From: Heterotrichella gracilis | Lineage: Eukaryota > Sar > Xanthophyceae > Tribonematales > Xanthonemataceae | Length of the DNA: 64,000 nt | NCBI GenBank assembly: GCA_032358255.1 | Contig: JAULBX010011767.1 | Coordinates: forward strand, 40,834-104,833 | Reading direction: 5' to 3' | Shown here: positions 46,564 through 56,748 of the stretch, piece after piece | Position numbering within the stretch: the first letter of the stretch is position 1 | How the letters are laid out: each line of letters begins with the position of its first letter | Position numbers and translations under genes: made by a program | Notes under the pieces: generated by a model | What the model was told of the DNA's origin: nothing | Seen by the model: the letters and a program-made list of their open reading frames with translations, nothing else | The model's database searches: none

Positions 46564-49500
46564 ATGGTCTCCGACGCAGCCAAGAAGAAGGCGGCAGCGA
46601 AAAAGGTGATGGCCCGTAATGCATGCATATAGCCCATTGCCATGCATGCATGGTAAAGTATACAGCAAGCCAGGCGTGGTACTGTATGCCTAAATTAGTA
46701 CTAAGAGCGTGCAACTATACGGTGTGTGACCACATTGAATGCTGCTGCACTACATACGGGCTTTGAGTTGAAAGGGCACACTGCAATGTCAGCACACCAC
46801 ACCACATGTAATCTTATGGAGACAATCACCGCCACATTCACCACCAAGCACCCATGTGATACCTGCACCTCAGCTGCTGCACTCCAAAATATTTATGCGC
46901 CGAAACCCTCCATCACCACTGCAACCCTAAAACCCTACAAACCCAGAGAAAACCCTTGCATGCTGGCGCCACTTGCCAGGAGCCGCCACTCGTCCTACCA
47001 ACCATGAAATCCCACACACCTTCAAAACCCTAAACACCTGGCGGTAAAACCCTTGCAGGCTGCTGCCGACGCCTCCCGCCAGAAGCCCAGATATGCACAC
47101 CTTCAAAACCCTAATCCCTGGCTGAAATACCCTTGCAGGCTGCTGCTGCCGCTTCCCGCCAAAAGCCCACCACACAGGCCACACCACCTGTTGACCCTCC
47201 ACCACCCACCACTGGTGGAGCTCCGCCACCGACACCTAGTGACCTCCCTTGCGTCTTGGTGCGCACCACCCCTCCGCCTGCAATATAGGGTTTAGGATGT
47301 AGGGTTCATAGGCAGGCACCTGCAGGGGCCCACCCATGGGGCAAGCCAATGTGGCAGTGTGTGGCTGGCAGCTGTTGCCGGGTGTGGTGTTGTGCATCGT
47401 CATGTGGATAAGGGCGTTGTGCATGCATGCGGAGCTGCACCATGCCCACAACCCTGAGCCGTGCCCAAAACCACAGTAAGTGGACTTCCCGCTCAGCCTG
47501 TACTCGTGGTCTCACCTCGCTGCACAATGCCCAAAACCTAAGTACTAAAACCCTACCCATCTACCCCATGCTAGGTGAAGTTCCCGCCCAGCCTGAGCCC
47601 TTGGGAGCGTGCCGCGCTGCATGCACTGGCTGAGGCACATGGGCTGTCCCACGTGAGCCAAGGGGAAGGGGGGGAGAGGTGCATCGTGCTGGGGAGGGGA
47701 GGGGGGGAAGAGGAGGAGTCGCAGGTGGGTAGGGATGAAACCTGATGTCCATCTTGCAGAGGGACGATCTGATTCATGTGATCGTGGACACTGGATGGGC
47801 TGCATGTGATCGTAGGTGATCCAATGTGATCGTAGGTGATTGCATGTGATTGCATGTGATCGCATCTAGTGGACATTGCAGTGCCCGGTGACTCACTGTA
47901 TACATGCACTGTTGTGATGGTGGATACTGAATGCCCCGTGGCCCCACAGGCAGTGGAGGGGGATCCCAGCAAGGTGCAAGGGGAGCGACAACTCATCGAG
48001 GTTGTTAAAACACACTTTGGGATTGATGCGGCCCCCTTCCTTGCCAGCGCTGCGGCGGAGAGTACGCAGAAGAGCGCAAAACAGGTGCACTAGGATGTGC
48101 ATCCTCACTCACCCTGACACCCTCTACTAGGGTTGGCGCAAGCGGCAGGGGGGTGACCGTCATCAAATTGATAACGTGGCACAGTAATCGTCAATCAAAG
48201 CGATCACTTGAAACCCTGGTACAGCTGATGCCCATGTGGAAATGGGAGGTGCCCCCATGTGCCCTGTAACAAGCCTGGTTCAAGCCCTGGAAAGGATCTC
48301 CAAATCTGATTATACATCCATGCAATTTCACGAGAGTCTTACTGCAGGTCCAGTCCCGGGGAGTCGACAAATCTGTCAAGGTGGCCAAGCCCCAAATCTC
48401 CCTTGAGCAGTTTATCGCTACCACCCTGCCACTGCTGGAGCTGGAGAGGAACGCTGAGGTGGCGCAGGTGAGGAAACCCTTAATGGATACCCTAGCTCGT
48501 GCCAACGGCACCGAGAGCACGCTCCAAGCTATGCTCCCATCCATGCTTGACAGCTGTTGCACGGACATTGTTTGATGAAAGGTTGTGCTCGTGTGGACAA
48601 ATGTTACACCAAAGAGTTGCATCGTGAAACTGTATTTGCCACTTGACTGAGTTTTTTTGCCAAAAAAACCTTCGAATGATTGATGGTGGTTGTACCGTAT
48701 CGACATCCACTAGTGTCAAAGATAAACTTTATTAGTCATGTTTAGTTGCAACACCCCTCTCAAACCCCCATTCCCCCTCCTGCAGGCACAGGAGACCATT
48801 TCCAACTTGAGCGAAGAGGCAGCCCAGGCCCGAGGCAGGGCCATCCTGAATTTGAGATGCAGCGATGCGGAGGGGGGCCTGCTGGGAAGGACCCTGCTCA
48901 CATTGGTGTCAAATAAGGGGGGCGGCAGCATTACTACCCCGCTGCCCCCCCACAAGTTCTCCCCCCACGATGTGGTGCAATTGAGGCCCAGCAAGGGGGG
49001 CGGGGCCGCGGCTGTGCTGGCGAGCGGGCTGGTGTATAGGGCGCTGGTAAGGGGGTTAGGGGTGGGGATTGGATTGTTCCCCTCATTGTTTTGTCATCAA
49101 AATGCAATGCTATCACGCTTCACCCCTTGACACCACTGGTGGGGTGTATCAAAGGTTTATCCTTGGCCCCCAGGCCGCGAAACCCTAAACCCTGAATCCT
49201 AAAAGGGTGTTGTTGCATTTATGGTTTCTCCCGTAGCCCCCAGTACGCTAAACCCTGTATCCTTAAAGAGTGTTGTTGTATCAATGCTTTCTCCTTTGCC
49301 GCTCAGGATGCCTCCATCATTGTGGCAGTGGACGAGGTGCCTGAGTCAGGATTGGATCAACCGCTACGCCTGGAGAAGCTGGCCAATGAGGTACCAACGT
49401 CCAGCGCTTTGTACCCTAAACCCTACTTGCTAATCGCTCCCACATCTGGGGATGGTTCCACTAAACGCTTGTCGATCCACACTATGCGTAGTGCTGTGCC

Positions 49501-52500
49501 AACGTGGCGGGTGTCCTTCCCTTTCCTTCTGTTTTAGGGGTGAGGCTTGGTCAATACACAGTCCTTGCTCCCCATCGCATTCCTTCAACCCCACACATCC
49601 CATTATGCCCTCACATCCCAAACACATTCCCTCTGCCCCCGCGCATTCCTTCCACCCCATACAGCTCATCCATCCCCACCTCCTTTTCCCCCCATCCCCA
49701 GGTGACCTACCAGCGCCTCCAAGGTGCTCTCACCAGCCTGGGATCCAGCCTGGGACCAGGGTCAGGCCTGGTGGATGTGATGTTTGGGCGACGGCCCCCG
49801 CGATTTGCACCAGCATCCCCACCCTGGGTGCCGTTCAATACAGGTGGGGTGGGGGTGGGGGTGTTGAGGGGTCCTTTACCAGGTGGTGTAGGTTATTGTA
49901 TTCCTAAGCTGGGATAAGGGTCTGTTAGGGGCAACATAAGTTATTGAGGCGAGCCAACATGGGCTGGCAATGGGGAAGGGACGGATTTTTGGGCAGTGAA
50001 GCCGCATAGTGAATCATTTGTTCAACTATTCGGAGGGCTATTTACCTCTCACGCCCCCGCATGCGGCCTGGACCCCTCCCAGCAAGCTGCAGTATACCTG
50101 GCCCTGGCCGCGCATGATGTGACGCTCCTTTACGGCCCCCAAGGCACAGGCAAATTTCCATTTACCTATTTACCCCCCTGCCGCAGGCCTGGACCCCTCC
50201 CAGCAAGCTGCGGTCTCCCTGGCCCTGGCTGCGCACGACGTGGCGCTCATCCACGGGCCCCCAGGCACAGGCAAAACCACCGCGGTGGTGGAGGTGATAC
50301 TGCAAGAGGTGGCGCGGGGGGCGAGGGTGCTGGCGTGCGCCGCCAGCAACATCGCGGTGGACAACCTGGTGGAGCGGGTGGCCCGGCAAAACCCTAAGCT
50401 TAGGGTTGTGCGGCTGGGCCACCCGGCGCGGCTGCTGCCGGAGGTGGGTGCCGGAGCAGGGCTGCTAACTTTTTCAAGTTGTAACTCCTGTTCAATGAAG
50501 ATGGGTGTGTGTGACGCCTGCCCCAAATTTAACCTAGTTAGGATCCTGTAGGTTATAGTTAAACAGCCTCGAGGTCCTGCCCGAAACCCTCCTGTGTTCT
50601 GCCCAAACCCTCTTGTAGGTCTTGTCCTTACTGAGCGGCTCTGCCTGAGGCTGACCCTACACCCTCCTTTAGGTTCTTGAGAACAGCCTGGAGGCGCATG
50701 TGCAGCGGTCCGACAGCAGCTCCCTGGCTCGTGACTGCCGCAAGGAGATAAAGAAGATCAACGCGCAGCTGCTGAAGCTGGGGAGGAAAGTGAGTGCGGC
50801 CAATTGGCTTTGTGTTATTCATAAGTACAGCACAGACATTCTGCCACGCACACGGGTGGCGAGTGCAGTACAATCCATAACTAGTAATGTATATTCCAAT
50901 AATGATTGCATACAATGCCACAACCCCCAGGATGACCAATAGCACATTCCATTCCCCCCTCCTTTCTCAACATGACATTCATGCGTTGGGGTACCCGACC
51001 ACAAGGAAATTTGTTACTCCAAAGCATGTTGCCACCCACCTAGAATACAAGTACATAATACACACACACGCTGCCCTCCCCAGGAGTACGACACCCGGCG
51101 CAGCCTGCGCACTGAGCTGAAGCAGCTCTCCCGCGAGGAGCGCCGGAGGCAGGAGAAGGCGCTGGGGGAGGTGCTGGACGGGGCGCACGTGGTGTGCGCC
51201 ACGCTCACAGGTGAGAAAACCCTGCCTAAGGGTTTGAACAGCAACAGCCGTCCCTGCCGCTGAACCCAGATTTAGTTTAGTTGGGTGAGTGTAATAGTGC
51301 ATCCCTGCCTGAACAACCCTGGGCATCCTGTTCATTCCTGCGACTGTCGCCAGCAAACCCCTTCTCCAAGGGGGTGCCCTTCCATACATGTCCTCTGGAT
51401 TCTCAGAACCACGAGCGAATGAATATCAGCTCATTAATTTGATCTGAATGTCCCCCCCATTGGCAGGTGTGGCTGGGCGCCACATGGCGGGCAGGGTGTT
51501 TGATGTGGTGGTGGTGGATGAAGCCGCACAGGTGGGGCAACCCGGTACCCTGTGCTAGGGTTCATTGCTGTTTCCAATGTACCACCTGCCACTTATTGCA
51601 TTGTCCACAAACCCTGCACATCCCACCTGTCGCCCTCCCACCACAGGTGCACCCCACCTCATTTCCATTACCCCCTCGTCCTTCCTGCCTAACCCCCAAT
51701 CCCAAACCCTGACCCTGCTCCTCAGGCCATGGAGACCACCTGGCTAGGGCTGCTCAAGGGAAAGAAAACACTTTACTCTAAACCCTGGATTTTAAACCCC
51801 TATTTCCTACCCCCAGGCATTGGAGATCGCCACCTGGCTAGGGCTGCTCAAGGGGAAACACGCACCCTACACTCCTCAAAACCCTGTTTTTGTTTTACCT
51901 TAATCCCCTCCCCCCAGGCCTTGGAGATCGTCACCTGGCTGGGGCTGCTCAAGGGGAAGAAAGCAGTGCTGGCAGGGGACCACCTGCAGCTGCCACCCAC
52001 AGTCATCAGCGAAGCGGCGGCAAAAAAGGTGTGTCAGGATTTAGAATGTGCCAGGGTTTTAACTTCAGGGCTTAGATTACTAGTACGGGACCACCTGCAT
52101 CTGGCCCCACAGTGATTGTTAACGCGGCGGCCAAAAGGAGCGCTAGGGTTCAGCATGAAGGGTTTAGCGGGTCCCGTGGCGGCGAGTGGTGTATAGGAGT
52201 GTCCCCTCCCATCCATCTCGACAATACCCACTTTGGATGTGCCCAGTTTTAAAACACCCACCGCATCTGCCCATACCCTCTCTTGCCTCTCACCGCAGGG
52301 CCTGTCTATCACCCTGTTTGAGCGCCTGCAGTCCATGTACGGCCCCTCCATCAGTGAGATGCTGGTGGTGCAGTACCGCATGCACGCGCAGGTCATGGAG
52401 TGGTCGTCGCAGGAGCTGTATGGGGGGAAGCTGTGTGCGGCGCCTGCGGTGGCGGGGCACAGGCTGGGGGACTTGCAGGTGGGGCGTGGTTGTGGGGTGG

Positions 52501-54280
52501 GGTGGGGTGTGGTTGTGAGGTGTGGGTGGTGGGAGGGTACAAGTTGCCAGGGGACCTTGCGGGTGGGCAGGGGGAGGGCGATACACAATCGGGGATACCG
52601 ACTTCTGTGGGCGCTCCTTGGCTTTTTTTCGCACGATGAGCTGCTAAACTGGCTTTTGGGTGGAGTGCTGGTAGCTGACTAACTAAACAGCAGATCAAAC
52701 TTGAGTGCTATTGCAAGCTTCCTTACCGTATTGATACAGTTTGTACCTTTGTTGTACATGGCTTAACTGCGTGCGCTTTGCGTGTGTGTGCATGCAGGGG
52801 GTGGAAGGTGACCTCCCCGTTCTCCTGCTGGTTGACACAGCTGGGTGTGACATGGAGGAGTGCAAGGAGGAAGGGGGGGACAGCACGCACAATGTAATGG
52901 AGGCAAAGGTAATGGGCGGGGATCCCCGTCAAAGGGGAGGAAGAGGTGTCTGTTTATGTGATTTGTCACATGGGGCCAACAATGGGTTTTCAGTTGATTT
53001 TGTGGGTGCGGGTCCTGATTGCGCGATGCACTCCAGCTGTTGATTGCACTGACATGCGTTTGCTCTGTCACTCTCAATATCCACGCTACTGAAGGCCACA
53101 CCATGCTAGGCGACACCATACCACGTCACCCCCACCCCCTGATCCCCACAGGTGGTGATGGCCCACGTGCAGTGGCTGGTGGCTGCCGGCGTCCCCCCCA
53201 CCTCCATCGGGGTCATCACCCCCTACAACGCGCAGGTGGCCAGGCTCAAAGAGTTGAGAGGGGAGGAAATCAGGGGGGTGGAGATCAGCTCGGTGGATGG
53301 CTTCCAAGGTGAGGGCTTCGCGGTTAGGGTTGGGCTATAGGGTTTACATTGCAAGGTGGATTTTGGGGTTTAAGGCAGGGGGGCTGGCAGGGGGCGCAAT
53401 GAGGGATTCCAGGCTGGCAATGTGGATATTGAAATTACAGCTGTGTGTGCTGCGGTCTTGGCTTTTGATGCTGTATCTTTAGTCGCTGTGACGTAGGTAC
53501 GTCCCCCCCTACACCCTAAAAGTACATCGAATGGCGTGGAGAATTAGCATCCTCAGATGAGGATCCAGAGAAGGGTTAAATCATCATCTGCAATAGGATG
53601 ATTTAACCCTGCTATGCACCTGACCCTATGTGGTTAACCCTGAGCAAGGGTGTTCATGCGCCGCAGGTCGTGAGAAGGAGGCCATCATCATCTCCATGGT
53701 GCGCTCCAACACCACAGGGGAGGTGGGCTTCCTGTCGGACCACAGGTGAGCGCCAGGTGGACTGGGCTCAGGGTTTGGGGGTTGGGGTTTCACGGTCAAA
53801 TGTGCTGCACGCAGTGGCTGGGCTTCATGTTGGGCCACAGGTAGGCGGCGCGTGGTTTGGGCGCCTGGTGGGAGGGGCTCGTGATAAGAGGGTTCATAGA
53901 TGGTGTGCACTCTGCCAGACATTGGGGTGCACGGGGGTCTAGAGAGTGCTTCTTTACAATCCCATGCCATGTGCCACCCGCATACGCCAGGTGTCATCTC
54001 GGCCATGCTGTGTGTCACTTTCCCATACCATGTGCCTCCCCCATCCCGGTGCACAAGCGGTGACGCATGCCCACCGCCCCTGCCCCGGTGTGTCCCCCCG
54101 GCCTGACCCCATCCTCCCCCCATCTGCAGGCGCATGAACGTGGCGGTGACGCGCGCGCGCCGCCACTGCGCCCTGGTGTGCGACACTGACAGCGTGAGCA
54201 AAGACCCCTTCCTGGCGCGCCTGGTGCGCTACTTTGAGGCGCATGGCGAGTACACCAGCGCGGCGGAGCTGGTGCAATGA
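46564..54280 (+). CDS. IGHMBP2/SMUBP2-type R3H and SF1 (UPF1-like) helicase, 18 exons
   Basis: ATP-dependent 5'-3' RNA/DNA helicase of the Upf1-like SF1B group, probably ribosome-associated. Exons: 46564-46605, 47139-47258, 47575-47724, 47950-48084, 48348-48467, 48786-49046, 49307-49390, 49702-49843, 50187-50443, 50673-50789, 51084-51210, 51467-51531, 51918-52028, 52299-52478, 52798-52908, 53152-53308, 53667-53745, 54130-54280; 802 aa, in frame. R3H domain at about 55-100: [29 protein letters not shown]. Helicase motifs: Walker A GPPGTGKT (about 375-382), [64 protein letters not shown] and [10 protein letters not shown]. In human IGHMBP2 the R3H is C-terminal to the helicase; here it is N-terminal. 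The first residues [14 protein letters not shown] resemble ABCF/GCN20 starts. Several introns hold exon echoes. Confidence 0.95.
47014..47175 (+). repeat. Tandem duplication of acceptor and exon 2 start (helicase)
   Basis: Two units of 81 bases, starting at 47015 and 47096, each run CACACCTTCAAAACCCTAA, a CCCTTGCAG acceptor, then GCTGCTGCC and CGCC-A-AAAGCCC text. The second carries the exon used in the model; a third, weaker copy lies near 46950-46992. Use of the first acceptor would give a different short peptide. Confidence 0.8.
47467..47500 (+). repeat. Echo of helicase exon 3 start
   Basis: AAGTGGACTTCCCGCTCAGCCTG at about 47474-47497 resembles the exon 3 start GTGAAGTTCCCGCCCAGCC at 47575. 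It is degraded and has no good acceptor. Confidence 0.6.
47775..47870. repeat. Minisatellite in helicase intron 3
   Basis: About five imperfect units of GCATGTGATCGTAGGTGAT and shorter variants (GCATGTGATT), spaced 10-20 bases. Confidence 0.7.
49136..49306 (+). repeat. Threefold repeat of an intron 3' end (helicase intron 6)
   Basis: Three units of about 65 bases share CCTTAAAGAGTGTTGTTG-like, TTTCTCC-like and CCCCCAG/GCTCAG acceptor text, with AAACCCTAAACCCTGAATCC between them. Only the last acceptor joins exon 7 in frame. Confidence 0.65.
50036..50160 (+). repeat. Echo of the P-loop exon (helicase exon 9)
   Basis: About 120 bases upstream of exon 9 lies a near-full copy of its start, running from CTGGACCCCTCCCAGCAAGC to the Walker A text (GPQGTGK instead of GPPGTGK). 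The true exon has GCCGCAG before it; the echo has CGCATGCG, so its AG acceptor is lost. Confidence 0.85.
51715..52145 (+). repeat. Echoes on both sides of helicase exon 13
   Basis: Exon 13 (51918-52028) is preceded by two copies of its first half, at about 51717-51770 and 51811-51860, each with its own CTCAG or CCCCAG acceptor and GGCTGCTCAAGGG text. It is followed by a degraded copy of its second half at about 52087-52140 (GGGACCACCTGCATCTGGCC). The upstream copies keep frame for about 18 codons and then diverge. Confidence 0.85.
53549..53609. repeat. Two hairpins in helicase intron 16
   Basis: ATCCTCA/TGAGGAT at 53549-53564, then a perfect 13-bp stem, GGGTTAAATCATC (53573-53585) with GATGATTTAACCC (53597-53609) around an 11-base loop. 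The second stem may be a small mobile-element remnant or a folding signal. Confidence 0.7.
53821..53856 (+). repeat. Donor-side echo of helicase exon 17
   Basis: GGCTTCATGTTGGGCCACAG followed by GTAGGC at 53821 onward repeats the exon 17 end GGCTTCCTGTCGGACCACAG with its GTGAGC donor at 53727-53751. The echo keeps an intact GT. Confidence 0.8.
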
Positions 54281-55300
54281 CCCGGGCAGCAGCGCCTGAG
54301 GCCGGGGTGGCAGGGGTGGGGTACACAGCTTTTAAGGGTTGGTCTCAGACTGACTGTGATTTTTTTAGCAGTGGTTTAGCAGGGCTTGTGGTGTGCCGCC
54401 GGGTGTGGGAAGATTTTGTTTCTTTGCAAGCTTCAGAATCTTTCGGCACCATCTCGCACACGTCTGGTCAGGATGGTGGCGGTAGCACTGGGGCATTTTG
54501 AGAGTGGTAGAAACAACTGGTCCAGCATGCAGGAGCTGTGCGCGAGCATGGGTGTCAAAATGCTTGTGCAGCTGAAAGGGGTGTTGTGCAAACAAGTTGC
54601 TCAGGGTTTAAGACGTTAGAGCCTTCAGGACCTTGTCATTGCTGCTACAAGGGTTGTTGGAACAGCCCCAAATGCGACAGCGAGCCCGGCTGGGTCTTTT
54701 AAGAGTAAACGTCAGCACCATGACTCACGGCAGGTTGCCAAGGGTTTGCGTTAATGGGGACATACAACAGGTGACTTGGTCAGCAACTGTTGAAGTGGGG
54801 CAAAGGCTAGTGCTCTTGAGCACGAGTTGGTCGTTGCCACCCTTCAGAGGTCAAGTGGTAGTATAGCAAGCAATATGTTACACAGTTGGACCAAACAAGC
54901 CACTGCAAGCCCTAGCTCTTATGCAGGTCACCACACCCAGAGACATCCTCCTTCACTGTGGCACTAAAAAAAACGAAAATTGCACCCCTTGCCCTGCCAT
55001 ATGGCCAAGGCGAAGGTGATTACCAGATACACAGTCGAACCATACCCCACAAGCTGAAACCCACCAGCCTATCATCAGAAGCACACAGGACATAGCAGTT
55101 ACCCATGAGAGAGCCATAGAAGCTGCAAAAACACAAAGATTGATATAGCTGACTGCTTCAAAGCGTTGACAAGCTAATTTGCAAGTCGACTTTCCTGCCA
55201 AACAGCTGAAGTTGTGAGAACAAGGCCCCTGCACTTGACTACAAAACTCACACCACCCACGCTACACCCCCCAGCAAGCTGCGTTGTTGTTCAAACCACT
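54281..55300. other. Convergent 3' flanks of the helicase and SKP1 genes
   Basis: No gene recognised. It must contain the 3' UTRs of the two converging transcripts. The 93-codon minus-strand open frame at 54953-55234 looks like 3' UTR of SKP1. Confidence 0.4.
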
Positions 55301-56272
55301 TCACTCGAAGGCCCACTGGTTCTCCTTCCTCACTTCCTCCTCCTCTTCTGGAGAGAAGTCGTTCTGCACGCCCAGATAGGAGGGGGTTAGGGGCAGTGTT
55401 GTAGAACGCACAGTATGCAACATCATATGCATGTGCGCTGTAAAAGCTCGAGTAGCAGCAAACTGCAACGTGGGTTTGTACCATACCTCGATGTTGAACG
55501 TCTTCCTGATCTCCTCAGGTGTTTTCCCTGCACATCACAGATGGGTGTCAAGGTCTGATGCAGGGGTCCTGCAGCAGCTTGGCATTAGCAAAAGGTTTGC
55601 CAAAACACCCACCTCTGATCATGTCGGCGACTGTTTGACACGTCAGGTCCAACAGCGACTTGATGTTCAGGTAGTTGGCCGCCTGCAACAGAGAGAGAGA
55701 CAGCCACTTCAGTTCAACGATGCCCACACAGGTGCCCACAAAGGGGAAAGTGAGCTTGTGGGCAGCACTGCGAGATACCCATCAAGGCAAAAACTGCAGG
55801 TACCGAAAAACCCACCAAGATAAGCTCGAAGAGGGTGCCCTGATCGACCTTGACGAACTCTTTGTCCCACGTCTTGATCTCATCTTCTGTCTTGGAGGGC
55901 TTGTCGTCCACCTTTTTGTTGGCGTCGACGTGGTACTTGCAGTACTCGATAACCTTGGCCAATATCTTGCTGGAGACGTTGGGAAGAGGGATGGCAACCT
56001 CCGTCCCGGTGTCTGCGCGAAGGAGGGTTCGAAATCAGAGGGGGGCAATGCATGCATTCGAGGACAGCCCATTCTCGGAGGAGGTTGTGTACCCACCTTC
56101 AATCATGTTCCTGACAGTGACTGACTCGTGAGCCACCTCCTGCTCCACCTCGAACATCTGGTCATCAGAGCTTCGGAGCTTGACCTGCAGAAAGGGTGGG
56201 TTGATTAGGGGCACAGGGCAGTCAGGCAGCGTGCATGCATATCGCCCACAAACGGACACGCACCTGCGTCAT
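55301..56272 (-). CDS. SKP1: SKP1, adaptor of SCF ubiquitin ligases
   Basis: Links cullin 1 to F-box proteins. Exons 56272-56264, 56184-56097, 56012-55816, 55682-55613, 55527-55487, 55363-55301; phases 0, 1, 0, 1, 0 close to 155 aa, normal for the family. Sequence: MTQ, then [19 protein letters not shown] and the BTB/POZ-like fold; [31 protein letters not shown]; the F-box-binding C-terminus [42 protein letters not shown]. All conserved landmarks of plant and algal SKP1 are present. The first coding exon holds only three codons. The gene shares its upstream interval with divergent TatA and lies about 21 kb from the F-box array. Confidence 0.97.
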
Positions 56273-56748
56273 GGTGGCGAGTGTGTGTGTGCTCTGACGG
56301 GTGATTCAAAGTCGGGATGAGGAGGACCCACTGTTGGCAGAGGTGTAGGTTGGAAGCTTTCGAAGGAATGGTGTTTTGCGGGCACAGAAAGCCGGCTATA
56401 TAGTGGGAGGGATCGCCTGGGTGGTTCTTTCAAAATTCAAAATTGTCAAATGTTTTTTGACAAAAATGGGCTTTTTTTCCTCTCGAAATGAGCCCGCTTT
56501 TTCATCACCTTATCCTGGCTATCAAACAATGGGCATCGATAGGCTACACCATAAACCTTTGTCAGCAGCTTGCAGACTGTCGCTGTTAGTGAGTGTGTTG
56601 TGCTTGTCACATGCTCCAGTTTTGTTAGCCGCCACAGTGCAGCCATTGCCATCACAAGTGCACAGGGCTTGATAACAGAGACAAGTCACGTCACCAGGCA
56701 AAACAAGTACCCGTAGTCTTACACGCCTATACATCAACTTAGAGCACA
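56273..56748. promoter_or_regulatory. Divergent promoter interval of SKP1 and TatA
   Basis: 476 bases separate the two start codons. A TATATAG element at 56397-56403 lies about 125 bases upstream of the SKP1 ATG and reads well on the minus strand (CTATATAGCC). No clear TATA box was seen for TatA. Confidence 0.45.

Noticed and set aside
47775-47870. CRISPR-like repeat array
   Set aside because: Units are imperfect, 10-20 bases apart without unique spacers, and lie in a eukaryotic intron: a minisatellite.
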